Below, in pieces: positions 7,871 through 15,957 of a stretch of 64,000 nt of DNA. The translations under genes were made by a program, and so were the position numbers. The DNA lies in the NCBI GenBank assembly GCA_019779905.1, contig JABAKE010000001.1, forward strand, positions 248,001 through 312,000, given 5' to 3'. The notes under the pieces were generated by a model. The model searched no databases. It saw only the letters and a program-made list of their open reading frames with translations, and was not told the origin of the DNA. Source of the DNA: Modestobacter lapidis (lineage in GTDB: Bacteria; Actinomycetota; Actinomycetes; Mycobacteriales; Geodermatophilaceae). Numbering within the stretch: the first letter of the stretch is position 1; every line of letters begins with the position of its first letter.

Positions 7871-9390
7871 GCCGGCACCGGCCCGGTGATCCGCTCGGCG
7901 GCCAGCCGGCCGCTGATCACCACCATCGGGACGCCGACGCCCGGCTGCACCGACGAGCCGGCCAGCACCACGTTGTCCGGGCCGCTGCGCGGCAGCGTGC
8001 CGGGCCGGAACGGGCCGGTCTGGCCGAAGGTGTGCGCGAGGGCGAAGGGCGTGCCAGCCGCCATCCCCTGGGCCGCCCAGTCCAGCGGGGTGCGCAGCTC
8101 CTCGACCTCGACCGCGCCGGTCAGCCCGGTCCAGCCGCGCGTCTCCATCGTGGCCAGCACCTCGTCCCGGTAGCGGGGCCCGAGGGTGGGCCAGTCGAGG
8201 TCGGGGTTGCCGCCGCTGCGCCGGTCGAGGTTGGGCGTGGGGGCGACGACGCTGAGCACCTGGCCGCCCTCGGGGGCCAGCGACCGGTCGGTGACCGAGG
8301 GCATGCTGACCAGCAGGCTCGGGTCGCTCATCGGCCGCCCGTCGCGGGTCAGCTCGCGGAACACCTGCCGCCACGAGTCGCCGAAGCTGATCGTGTGGTG
8401 CGCCTGACCGGGCAGTCGGGCCCGCACGCCCAGGTGCAGGGCCACGCAGGACGGCGAGTACACCGGCCGGCGCCGGCTGCGCAGGCCGGGCACCAGGGCG
8501 GACGGTTGGTCGACGGTGACGACGACGGCGTCGGCGGGCAGCCGCTCACCGCCGTCCAGGCGGACCCCGGTGACCCGGGAGCCGGTCAGCTGCAGTTCCG
8601 CCACGCCCGTGCCGTAGCGGAAGACGACGCCGGCGTCGGCCGCCGCGGCGGCCATCGCGGCCGGGACCGCGGCGATCCCGCCCGCCGGGTGCCAGACGCC
8701 CGCGCCGATGTCCAGCTGGGCGATGACCGCGTAGGCGGCGATGGCGCGGAACGGCGACACACCGGCGTAGAGCGCCTGGAAGCTGAACAGCCGGCGCAGC
8801 CGGTCGTCGCTGAAGTACCGGTCGACGTGCCGGGACAGCGTCCGGAACCCGCCCATCCGGGCCAGCGCGAGCAGCTCGGGGCCGGCCAGGTCGAGCGGGG
8901 AATCGAAGTTGCGGTCGATGAACACCGGCAGCTGGATGCGGTGCAGCTCGACCAGGTGGTCGAGGTAGCGGCGGAGCTCGGTCGCCGACCCGGGGCCGCA
9001 CACCTGCGCCACCTCGGCCGCGAAGGCCTCGCGGTCGGCGTGCACGTCGAGCGCGGACCCGTCGGCGAACCGGGCCCGGTAGGTGGTGGCCAGCGGGGTG
9101 AGAGCGACCCGGTCGGCGAGCCGCTCGCCGACCGCGGCGAGGGCGTCGTCGACCAGCTCGGGGGCGGTGAACACCGACGGGCCGGTGTCCAGGACGTAGC
9201 CGCCGCGCTCCACCCGACCCGCGCGGCCGCCGGGCCCGGCCGCGCGCTCGACGACGGTGACCTCGCGGCCGGCGCCCCGCAACCGCAGTGCCGCGGACAG
9301 CCCGGCCAGCCCGGCGCCGACGACGACGATCCGGTCGGTGCGGCCCGGAACGGTCCGCAGTGCCCGCCTCGTGCGGCGCGGTCGGCTCAT
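7867..9390 (-). CDS. crtI: Phytoene desaturase
   Basis: A 507-residue FAD enzyme. The Rossmann fold motif VVVGAGLAGLSAALRLRGAG (about 22-41) and the C-terminal LAGSSVQPGVGVPMVVISG typical of bacterial CrtI are present. It introduces double bonds into phytoene to give lycopene (or neurosporene). The start ATG at 9390 overlaps the crtE stop as ATGA, and its own stop overlaps crtB as GTGA, so the three genes form one translationally coupled operon. Length is normal for the family. Confidence 0.94.
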   Translation of the reverse strand: MSRPRRTRRALRTVPGRTDRIVVVGAGLAGLSAALRLRGAGREVTVVERAAGPGGRAGRVERGGYVLDTGPSVFTAPELVDDALAAVGERLADRVALTPLATTYRARFADGSALDVHADREAFAAEVAQVCGPGSATELRRYLDHLVELHRIQLPVFIDRNFDSPLDLAGPELLALARMGGFRTLSRHVDRYFSDDRLRRLFSFQALYAGVSPFRAIAAYAVIAQLDIGAGVWHPAGGIAAVPAAMAAAAADAGVVFRYGTGVAELQLTGSRVTGVRLDGGERLPADAVVVTVDQPSALVPGLRSRRRPVYSPSCVALHLGVRARLPGQAHHTISFGDSWRQVFRELTRDGRPMSDPSLLVSMPSVTDRSLAPEGGQVLSVVAPTPNLDRRSGGNPDLDWPTLGPRYRDEVLATMETRGWTGLTGAVEVEELRTPLDWAAQGMAAGTPFALAHTFGQTGPFRPGTLPRSGPDNVVLAGSSVQPGVGVPMVVISGRLAAERITGPVPA

Positions 9391-10523
9391 GCGGTGCGGG
9401 TGGTGGCGGCGACCGCCAGCGCGTCGAGCGCCGCGCGGGCGTCGGCGGCGATCGGGGCCTCGGCGATGGCGGCGCGGGCGCGCGCGGTGCGCCCGGTGAT
9501 CCGCTCCTCGACCCGGGCGCGGGCGCCGGAGTCCTCGATCAGCGTCCGCAGCGCCTGCAGCTCGTCGGGGCCGGCGTCCGGGTCGCCGAGGCAGTCGGTG
9601 AGCAGCTGCCGGCCGGCCGCGTCGGTCGCCTCCTCGGTGAGCGCGATGAGCAGCGTCTGCTTGCCCTCGCGGAGGTCGTCGTCGGCGGACTTGCCGGTGA
9701 CGGCGGGGTCGCCGAACACGCCGAGGACGTCGTCCCGCAGCTGGAAGGCCTCGCCCAGCGGCAGACCGATCGCCGTGTAGGCCTCCGCGGCGCGGGGGCC
9801 GGCGCCGGCGATGGCGGCGCCGAGCTGCAGCGGCCGCTGCACCGTGTAGCCGGCGCTCTTGTAGCGGGCGACGGTCAGTGCGCCGTCCGGGCCGGGTAGT
9901 CCGCCGACGGCGCGCAGCAGGTCGAGGTACTGGCCGGCGGTGACCTCGGTGCGCATGGTGTCCCAGACGCCGCGGGCCCGCTCCAGCGCGGCGGCGGAGA
10001 TGCCCGACCGGCGCAGCAGCTCGTCGGACCAGACCAGTGCCAGGTCGCCGACCAGGATCGCCGCGCCGACGCCGAAGGTGTCGCCGTTCCCGGTGAGGGC
10101 GCCGTCGCCGTGCCGGGCGGCGAAGCCGATGTGGGTGGCCGGGCGGCCGCGGCGGGTGAGCGCGCCGTCCATGACGTCGTCGTGGACCAGGGCGCTGGCG
10201 TGCACGAACTCCAGGGCGGAGACGGCCCGCAGCACGGCCGCGTCGTCCTCGGCCGGCCCGTGGGCATCGGCGGCCACGCCGCGCCAGCCCCAGTAGGCGA
10301 ACAGCGGGCGCAGCCGCTTGCCCCCGTCGGCCAGCGCGCACACCTCGTCGACGACCGGCGCGAGGGTCGGGTCCATCGCGGCCAGGGTCTGCCGCTGGCG
10401 CTCGAGGAAGTCGGTGAGTGCGGCGCCCACCGAGCCGCGCACGCGGTCCAGGTCGGCGGCGTCGGGCGAGGGCGTCGTGGAGGGTCCGGTGGACCAGTCG
10501 CGGTGCTGCGTCCCGGCGGTCAC
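9387..10523 (-). CDS. crtE: Polyprenyl diphosphate synthase (geranylgeranyl diphosphate synthase type)
   Basis: A trans-prenyltransferase of about 378 residues. The first Asp-rich motif is [20 protein letters not shown] (DDVMD about 115-119) and the second region reads [12 protein letters not shown]. It supplies the C20 precursor for CrtB. The GTG at 10523 is chosen because a GATACT box lies 6 bases upstream, implying a leaderless start; an in-frame ATG at 10592 would add 23 residues lying upstream of that box. The position next to metF matches idsA2 (Rv2173) beside Rv2172c in M. tuberculosis, but the operon with crtI and crtB makes carotenoid supply the likely role. Confidence 0.88.
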   Translation of the reverse strand: MTAGTQHRDWSTGPSTTPSPDAADLDRVRGSVGAALTDFLERQRQTLAAMDPTLAPVVDEVCALADGGKRLRPLFAYWGWRGVAADAHGPAEDDAAVLRAVSALEFVHASALVHDDVMDGALTRRGRPATHIGFAARHGDGALTGNGDTFGVGAAILVGDLALVWSDELLRRSGISAAALERARGVWDTMRTEVTAGQYLDLLRAVGGLPGPDGALTVARYKSAGYTVQRPLQLGAAIAGAGPRAAEAYTAIGLPLGEAFQLRDDVLGVFGDPAVTGKSADDDLREGKQTLLIALTEEATDAAGRQLLTDCLGDPDAGPDELQALRTLIEDSGARARVEERITGRTARARAAIAEAPIAADARAALDALAVAATTRTA

Positions 10524-10529
10524 CGGGCC

Positions 10530-10535
10530 AGTATC
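10530..10535 (-). promoter_or_regulatory. -10 box of the crtE-crtI-crtB operon
   Basis: GATACT on the minus strand, 6 bases before the proposed GTG start of crtE. There is no ribosome binding site in between. A clear -35 hexamer is not seen. Confidence 0.4.
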
Positions 10536-10664
10536 GCCCAACCGGATCGTCGGCGGTCTGCCCACCACGGATGTCATCGGCCTCCGGGGCATGAGAGCTC
10601 CTCTCGCGCCGGGGGAGGACCCGGCGTCGCGCGCGGCATGGTCGTGCGGTCAGGTCTGCTTCGC

Positions 10665-10729
10665 CGGAACGGGGCCGACCGGATGCACCGAGGGTGCGAT
10701 TCCCGAGGACGGAATCCGTTCCGTACTCT
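10665..10729 (+). promoter_or_regulatory. Inverted repeats and -10 box upstream of metF
   Basis: Outer arms CGGAACGG (10665-10672) and CCGTTCCG (10716-10723) enclose a second hairpin, GCACC-GAG-GGTGC (10685-10697). The outer right arm touches a TACTCT -10 box (10724-10729), 8 bases before the GTG start of metF. If metF is leaderless the structure is DNA operator-like; if transcription starts upstream it could be a structured leader. Confidence 0.45.
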
Positions 10730-10737
10730 TCGGTCCC

Positions 10738-11637
10738 GTGACCGGCACCGTGCGCGAGCTCCTGGACCAGCAGCAGCCGACGTGGTCCTTCGAGTTCTTC
10801 CCACCCCGCGACGCGGCGGCCGGTGCGCAGCTGTGGACGGCGCTGCGCGAGCTCGAGCGGCTGCACCCCTCGTTCGTCTCCGTGACCTACGGCGCCGGCG
10901 GGTCGACCCGGGAGGGCACGGTGGCGGTGACCGAGCGCATCGCGGCGGAGACCACCATGCTGCCGCTGGCCCACCTGACCGCCGTCGACCACAGCGTGGC
11001 CGAGCTGCGGCACGTGGTGAGCAGGCTGGCCGCCGCCGGGGTGCGCAACCTGCTGGCGCTGCGCGGCGACCCGCCGGGCGCCGACCCGCAGGCCGACTGG
11101 GTGGCCCACCCCGCCGGGTTGCGCTACGCAGCGGAGCTGGTCGGGCTGATCAAGTCGATCGGCGACTTCTCGGTGGGGGTCGCGGCCTTTCCGGAGCAGC
11201 ACCCGCGCTCGGTGGACGCCGAGACCGACACCGCGATGTTCATCGCCAAGTGCCGGGCGGGGGCGGACTTCGCGATCACGCAGATGTTCTTCCGGGTCGA
11301 GGACTACCTGCGGCTGCGCGACCGGGTGGCGGCCCGCGGCTGCGACGTGCCGATCATCGCCGGGGTGATGCCGGTGACCGGCGTCCGGCAGATCAGCCGG
11401 ATCGTCCAGCTGTCCGGCCAGGCCTTCCCGGCCGACCTGATGGACCGGTTCACCGCCCTGGACGGCGACCGCCCGGAGGACAGGGCCGCGGTGCGGGCAC
11501 TCGGCGTCGAGGTGGCCACCGACCTCTGCGCGCGCCTGCTGGCGGAGGGTGTCCCGGGCATCCACTTCATCACCATGAACCGCTCCACGGCGACGCGGGA
11601 GGTGCACGCCGCGCTGGCGGGGGTGCCGGCGTCCTGA
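10738..11637 (+). CDS. metF: Methylenetetrahydrofolate reductase family protein
   Basis: A 299-residue TIM-barrel flavoprotein. [10 protein letters not shown] (about 17-26), [14 protein letters not shown] (about 48-61), LLALRGDPP and [15 protein letters not shown] are the MetF signatures. It reduces 5,10-methylenetetrahydrofolate to 5-methyltetrahydrofolate for methionine synthesis. It is divergent from crtE, as Rv2172c is beside idsA2 in mycobacteria. The GTG at 10738 follows a TACTCT box by 8 bases, so a leaderless start is likely; the long open frame upstream is non-coding. Some mycobacterial homologues are deazaflavin-dependent or atypical, so the exact cofactor is not certain. Confidence 0.9.
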   Translation: MTGTVRELLDQQQPTWSFEFFPPRDAAAGAQLWTALRELERLHPSFVSVTYGAGGSTREGTVAVTERIAAETTMLPLAHLTAVDHSVAELRHVVSRLAAAGVRNLLALRGDPPGADPQADWVAHPAGLRYAAELVGLIKSIGDFSVGVAAFPEQHPRSVDAETDTAMFIAKCRAGADFAITQMFFRVEDYLRLRDRVAARGCDVPIIAGVMPVTGVRQISRIVQLSGQAFPADLMDRFTALDGDRPEDRAAVRALGVEVATDLCARLLAEGVPGIHFITMNRSTATREVHAALAGVPAS

Positions 11638-11649
11638 CCGCCCGGCGGT

Positions 11650-12288
11650 TCAGTCGGGTACGGGAGTGTCGGTGAGCACCGCCTCCGCGCGTGCTGCGGC
11701 CCGGCGCAGGCCTTCCCGTTCGGCGGCGTAGCCGCCCAGGACGCCGACCACCGGCAGGTTGCTCAGGGCCCGGTGCCGCAGCTTGCCCTTGGGGCGCTCG
11801 TCGAGCGCGTCGTCGATCCGGCCGAGCAGCCGGGCCACCCGCCACAGCGCGCGGGCGTTGCCACGCAGGCCCGTCCGCTCGTCCCGGGCGCCGAAGGCCT
11901 CCTCGGCGTAGCTGCCCTTCGCGCGCTGCAGCAGCGGTTCGGCCCGGGCGGCCGGGAGGTCGCGGTCGAGCAGCACGCGGGCCAGCAGCGACACCCGCTC
12001 GGCCGGCTCGGTCACGCCGTGCTCGCCGGCCACCCCGAGGACGACGACCGCCTGCACCGCGGAACCGACGGTGTTCTGCAGCGGCAGCAGGTCGGCGAGC
12101 TTGCCGGCGAACCGCGGGGCCGCCGATACGCCGGCAACCACCCGGCCGACCTGCTCGGACCACCACCGGGCCCGCTCCGCCGCCGGGAGCTGCGGCGGCC
12201 GGCCGAGCTTCTGCAGCAGGGGCGTGCACGCGCGGTCGACCCGGCGGAACACGTCCACCACGACGGCGTCGCTGATCGGAGGGGCCAC
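11650..12288 (-). CDS. Conserved-looking hypothetical protein
   Basis: I do not recognise this family. The 212-residue product is helical and rich in Ala, Leu and Arg, with no signal peptide; LPLQNTVGSAVQAVVVLGVAGE (about residue 70) is its most hydrophobic part and might be one membrane-touching helix. The GTG at 12288 is preferred because a TAGCGT box (12297-12302 on the minus strand) lies 8 bases upstream; an ATG at 12432 would add 48 unlikely residues. It converges on metF with only 12 bases between stops and marks the left edge of the backbone before the accessory island. Confidence 0.6.
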   Translation of the reverse strand: MAPPISDAVVVDVFRRVDRACTPLLQKLGRPPQLPAAERARWWSEQVGRVVAGVSAAPRFAGKLADLLPLQNTVGSAVQAVVVLGVAGEHGVTEPAERVSLLARVLLDRDLPAARAEPLLQRAKGSYAEEAFGARDERTGLRGNARALWRVARLLGRIDDALDERPKGKLRHRALSNLPVVGVLGGYAAEREGLRRAAARAEAVLTDTPVPD

Positions 12289-12497
12289 GAGGGAGGACGC
12301 TAGGCCGCGCGCCCGGTGCCCGCACGTTCCCGCGGGAGCGTGGTCAGGGTGCGACCTCGTCGGCGGTTCCGCGGACCGTCCGAGCGACTGCCGCGTCCCT
12401 GCTGGTGCAAGCCGGGGATGCATCCACTGCACACTCGTCTCAGCGGGGTGGAATGGTGGCGCGACTATTTACCATGGTGGAGGGCGGCGAACCGTCG

Positions 12498-12773
12498 ATG
12501 GAGGAAGCCGCGGCCCTGAACATCAAGAATCCGGAGACCCAGCAGCTCGCCCGGCAACTGGTCGAGCTGACCGGAGAGACGGTCACTGCGGCGGTGACCG
12601 TGGCCGTCCGGGAGCGCCTGGACCAGCTCCGCGGTGGCAAGCGCGGAAGCACCCACGAGGAGCGGATCGAGCCGTTGGCGATGCTCGCAGGACATCGCCC
12701 ACGCTTGACCGGTGAGTTCCCGGAGCGAGACCACGGCGACCTGCGGTACGACGAGGCCGGACTGCCGGTGTGA
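12498..12773 (+). CDS. vapB: VapB-type antitoxin (Rv0623/PSK family)
   Basis: A 91-residue protein whose core LNIKNPETQQLARQLVEL and TGETVTAAVTVAVRERL (about 7-40) is the short family domain of VapB antitoxins of the Rv0623 type. Such proteins bind their own promoter and neutralise a PIN-domain RNase. The ATG at 12498 is closest to the usual family start; ATGs at 12474 or 12453 are possible. Its stop overlaps the start of the vapC remnant by four bases (GTGA), the classical toxin-antitoxin arrangement. With the toxin broken, the antitoxin may be an orphan. Confidence 0.82.
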   Translation: MEEAAALNIKNPETQQLARQLVELTGETVTAAVTVAVRERLDQLRGGKRGSTHEERIEPLAMLAGHRPRLTGEFPERDHGDLRYDEAGLPV

Positions 12774-12895
12774 TCGTCGACGCGCGCCACGTAGTGGCTC
12801 TACGGCACCAGCGATACTGGAAAAAGTTGCCGCGATCGGCAGCGGCGAATAGGCGCCAAGAATCACCTCAAAGCCCACCGCCCAGCGGGGCGTAG
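12770..12895 (+). pseudogene. vapC: Frameshifted VapC (PIN domain) toxin remnant
   Basis: The frame opens with GTG at 12770 overlapping the vapB stop and reads VIVDARHVVAL, which resembles the start of VapC with its first catalytic Asp. That frame then degenerates and stops at 12893-12895. A different frame from 12805 reads APAILEKVAAIGSGE and stops at 12850, again VapC-like. The N-terminal part is therefore broken by a frameshift, and only about 40 codons remain of a usual 130. No later PIN catalytic residues can be found. This is a decayed toxin. Confidence 0.65.
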
Positions 12896-13121
12896 CCGCG
12901 ATCCGGCCAATCGGCCCTCGCCAGTAGTCCCACTGCGGGTCGGCTAGCCGGGTGAAGTGCGAGGTGCAAAAACTGACATGTCCTGATTCGGCCCACGCAC
13001 TGCCTCCCCATCCCGTTTAGCTTGGGAGGTCTCGTCCGAGCCTCCTGGTGGGGCTCCCGATCGGCTACGCATTTTGACGTATCGACGGCTCCGAGGCGGT
13101 TGCCTACGGTCGTCAAGCACA
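12896..13121. other. Non-coding stretch between vapC remnant and dmf operon
   Basis: No credible gene was seen. AT content is visibly higher than in the backbone. Candidate promoter elements for the dmf operon lie at the right end: TCGACG (13082-13087) and TACGGT (13105-13110) with a 17-base spacer. No transposase, integrase or tRNA end that would mark an island boundary was found. Confidence 0.35.
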
Positions 13122-13139
13122 CACATCAACGTTGGTGTG
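13122..13139 (+). promoter_or_regulatory. Near-perfect palindrome upstream of dmfA1, candidate operator
   Basis: CACATCAAC followed directly by GTTGGTGTG; 8 of 9 positions are symmetric. It lies about 12 bases after the TACGGT box and 22 bases before the dmfA1 ATG, so a protein bound here would meet RNA polymerase. The nearby LuxR-type regulator is the obvious candidate ligand. Function is inferred. Confidence 0.45.
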
Positions 13140-13160
13140 CCGAGCGTCAGGAGGCCAACA

Positions 13161-13547
13161 ATGGCTCGACTTCCGGATCTCGTGCAGCAGCGCGAGAGGG
13201 CAGCCGCGGCAGCGTCTGTCGTGGAGAACGTCATCTTCGAACGCCAGATCAAACCGCGCGTTAATGCCGCCATCGTGGACGAGCACGCCGCAAAACCCAT
13301 CGGTCACCACTCTGACGACCTAGAACGGGTCCTGCTCTACCTGCGCAGCCATCACTTGACGATGAAGGGCAAGTACATCCTCGTGTGCACCAAGCCCCAC
13401 GAGGAGTGGCGGATCGCCGTGCTAACCGGTCGCAGGAACGAGCCTCCGGTGCTTACGGAGGAGGCCTTCAGCGATCGTGACTCCGCAGAACATGGGGTGT
13501 TCCTGCGCAGACTGCAGGACGCCGGGCTTTGGGAGGTGGAGAAATGA
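13161..13547 (+). CDS. dmfA1: N,N-dimethylformamidase-like small (alpha) subunit
   Basis: A 128-residue soluble protein, close to the roughly 130 residues I recall for the DMFase small subunit. The core region YILVCTKPHEEWRIAVLTGR (about 72-91) and the downstream overlap with a large-subunit gene support the call. The small subunit forms an alpha-beta complex with DmfA2. The ATG at 13161 has an AGGAGG site 7 bases upstream, which decides the start over an earlier in-frame ATG at 13074. Its TGA overlaps the dmfA2 ATG (ATGA). Base composition is less GC-rich than in neighbours, consistent with transfer. Confidence 0.82.
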   Translation: MARLPDLVQQRERAAAAASVVENVIFERQIKPRVNAAIVDEHAAKPIGHHSDDLERVLLYLRSHHLTMKGKYILVCTKPHEEWRIAVLTGRRNEPPVLTEEAFSDRDSAEHGVFLRRLQDAGLWEVEK

Positions 13548-15823
13548 AGGTCATCGGTTACGCAGACAACTTTTCGGTCTCCCCAGGGGGTTCGCTGGAA
13601 ATCAAGGTCAGCTGCGACGCGCCCGAGTACCGGGCCGACCTTGTGCAGCTGATCCACGGTGACACCAATCCCGACGGCCCTGGATTCAAGATCCGGGAAG
13701 TAGGTCCTGACGCCACCACTCACACCGGGCGCGTCCAAAGGATCCACACCGGCTCGTACGGTGTGGTCGACCACCAAGGTCAGCTAGACGGGCTCGAGAC
13801 ATTCACCATGATGGTGATGGCCAGTCCCACGAGACTGGCCGCTGGCGCCCAGACGCTCATGGGCACGTGGCACGACGAACGTCGTGCTGGTGCCGTCGTC
13901 GGCATCGATGACAACGGCTGCGCATCGGTCACCATCGGTGATGGCCGTGGCGGGGAGGTAAGCGTCGCGACCGGCGCGCCGATGCTCGACGGGGTTTGGT
14001 ATCTCGTCGCCGCGACGCTGTCCGAGGGCCGACTGGAGATCGTCCAGGAACCGTGGGTGACCCGGACCAACAGCCGGTTCGCCATCGCCAGCTCTTTGGA
14101 GAGCACCACCGGACGAGCCGGCGTCGACGTCAATGTGGTCCCAGACTTCCGCAATGGGGCGCCGCTGCAGTTCGCGGCGCACGTCGCCGCGGACACGCAC
14201 GAACTAATCGGGCAGGTTCCGGCAGGACTGTTCAACGGCAAGCTGGACAGCCCGCGCATCTACTCCCGCAGGCTCGGCGGCGAAGAAATCCGCCGCGCGG
14301 TGGAGTCACCCAAGAACTTCGACGGCCTGCTGGGGGGGTGGGAATTCGAGGCGGAGATCACCGCGAACGGGCTCTCCGACCCCAGAGGGGTCACGGACGT
14401 GTCACCCAACCGCCTGCACGGGCGAACGGTCAACATGCCGACGCGTGCCGTCACCGGATACAACTGGCGTGCCAAGGAGCAGAACTTCATCCACGCACCC
14501 GGTGAGTACGGAGCGATCCACTTCCACGATGACGACTTGGACGATGCGCGGTGGCAGACCGATTTCCTGCTGGAGGTTCCCGAGGACCTGCCCTCTTCGC
14601 TTTACGCCGTGCGGCTACAGGCCGAAGATGACACCGACTACGTGCCCGTCTACGTCCGGCCCCGGCCAGGGAACCACAAGAAGATTCTCTTCTTGGCGCC
14701 CACCGCCAGCTACATGGCGTACGCCAACGACCACGTGGCGCTGGACGTCCCACTCGCCCAACTGATGGTTGCCCGCGTCCCCGTCATGCAGGAGGCCAAC
14801 ATCACGCTCTCTCGGGAACGGGAGTTCGGTCTTTCGACGTACGACACTCACTCGGACGGATCTGGGGTGGCCTACTCCTCGCGACTGCGCCCGATTCTCA
14901 ATATGCGACCGGGCTTCCGCCACTGGCTCTCGCCTTCGCTGTGGCAGTTCAACGCGGACCTCCATCTCATCGACTGGATGATCGAGATGGGGTACGAGTT
15001 CGACGTTCTGACCGACTTCGACCTCCATCAAGTGGGTCCTAAGGTACTCGAGCCTTACAACGTGGTGCTCACGGGAACTCACCCGGAGTACTACAGCGAG
15101 GCCATGCTCGACGGACTCCACGAGTACGCCGAGCAGGGCGGACGGATCATGTACCTCGGTGCCAACGGCTTTTATTGGGTCATCAACTACGACGGGGACG
15201 AGGGAGAGGTCATCGAGGTACGCAAGGGGCACGGCAATAACGCCTGGAAGGCGAAGCCCGGCGAGTACCACCTGTCCTTCACCGGCGAGTACGGATCCCT
15301 GTGGCGGCACCGGGGTAGGGCTCCCCAGCGACTCCTGGGCGTGGGTTTCGGGTCGGAGGGGTTCGACGTGAGCGAGCCCTATCGCCGCACCCCGGACTCC
15401 TACGACTCGCGCACCGCCTGGATGTTCGACGGCATCGAGGACGAGTGGTTGGGCGACTTCGGCCTCGTTGGGGACGGCGCCGCCGGCCTGGAACTCGATG
15501 TCTACGACGCGGACCTCGGGTCGCCGCCAGAGGCCATGCTCGTGGCGGCGTCCGCCGGGCACACGGAGGCGTACGCCATCGTCGCCGAGGAGCTGTTCTT
15601 CAACGTTCCCGGAACCACCGGCACCCACAGTTCTCTGGTTCGCGGGGACATCGTGTACTTCCCGACGCCCGAGGGAGGTGGCGTCTGGTCGGTCAGCTCG
15701 ATCGCCTACTGCGGGTCGTTGTCGCACAACGGCTACGACAACAACATCTCGAAGTTGACCAAGAACGTGCTGGATCGGTTTGCCGCGGACGGTCCCGCGC
15801 CCTTGGGTGCCACCGCCGAGTGA
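13544..15823 (+). CDS. dmfA2: N,N-dimethylformamidase-like large (beta) subunit
   Basis: A 759-residue protein, near the 762 residues of the characterised enzyme. DMFase hydrolyses dimethylformamide to dimethylamine and formate with a mononuclear iron held by one Tyr and two Glu (Tyr440, Glu521 and Glu657 in the published structure, as recalled). Here Y433 (LSTYDTHSDGSG), E515 (GTHPEYYSE) and E650 (AAGLELDVYD) lie at the matching places with an offset of 6-7. The N-terminal part (about 1-270) includes a lectin-like region; HRKK-type signals or membrane segments are absent. The start has GGAGG 7 bases upstream. Actual substrate may be another small amide. It is the second gene of a two-gene operon. 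Confidence 0.85.
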   Translation: MKVIGYADNFSVSPGGSLEIKVSCDAPEYRADLVQLIHGDTNPDGPGFKIREVGPDATTHTGRVQRIHTGSYGVVDHQGQLDGLETFTMMVMASPTRLAAGAQTLMGTWHDERRAGAVVGIDDNGCASVTIGDGRGGEVSVATGAPMLDGVWYLVAATLSEGRLEIVQEPWVTRTNSRFAIASSLESTTGRAGVDVNVVPDFRNGAPLQFAAHVAADTHELIGQVPAGLFNGKLDSPRIYSRRLGGEEIRRAVESPKNFDGLLGGWEFEAEITANGLSDPRGVTDVSPNRLHGRTVNMPTRAVTGYNWRAKEQNFIHAPGEYGAIHFHDDDLDDARWQTDFLLEVPEDLPSSLYAVRLQAEDDTDYVPVYVRPRPGNHKKILFLAPTASYMAYANDHVALDVPLAQLMVARVPVMQEANITLSREREFGLSTYDTHSDGSGVAYSSRLRPILNMRPGFRHWLSPSLWQFNADLHLIDWMIEMGYEFDVLTDFDLHQVGPKVLEPYNVVLTGTHPEYYSEAMLDGLHEYAEQGGRIMYLGANGFYWVINYDGDEGEVIEVRKGHGNNAWKAKPGEYHLSFTGEYGSLWRHRGRAPQRLLGVGFGSEGFDVSEPYRRTPDSYDSRTAWMFDGIEDEWLGDFGLVGDGAAGLELDVYDADLGSPPEAMLVAASAGHTEAYAIVAEELFFNVPGTTGTHSSLVRGDIVYFPTPEGGGVWSVSSIAYCGSLSHNGYDNNISKLTKNVLDRFAADGPAPLGATAE

Positions 15824-15830
15824 CCTACGC

Positions 15831-15870
15831 CGTCCGGACCGTCGCAGGCCAGCCTGCGACGGTCCGGACG
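15831..15870 (+). terminator. Perfect 18-bp hairpin after dmfA2
   Basis: Arms 15831-15848 and 15853-15870 are exact inverse complements, with a four-base CCAG loop. It starts 7 bases after the dmfA2 stop. There is no T-run, as is common for actinobacterial terminators. It separates the dmfA1A2 operon from the regulator gene. Confidence 0.8.
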
Positions 15871-15876
15871 CGTGGG

Positions 15877-15906
15877 TTGAGTTGCCCTCGGGACCCGGTC
15901 TAGCAT
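15877..15906 (+). promoter_or_regulatory. Promoter of the LuxR-type regulator
   Basis: TTGAGT (15877-15882) and TAGCAT (15901-15906) are separated by 18 bases. They lie 51 bases before the ATG, and a strong GGAGGAGGGG site precedes the start, so this gene has a normal leader. Confidence 0.6.
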
Positions 15907-15957
15907 TCCCGAAATCCCATCTGAGGATCTCACGGGGATGTGGAGGAGGGGCTGCTT

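Noticed and set aside
10592-10737. Riboswitch (SAM or cobalamin type) before metF
   Set aside because: No match to the conserved cores I know, and the -10 box suggests a leaderless mRNA; kept only as an inverted-repeat observation.
15831-15870. The 18-bp palindrome after dmfA2 as a regulator binding site
   Set aside because: A four-base loop and position right after a stop codon fit a terminator better than an operator.
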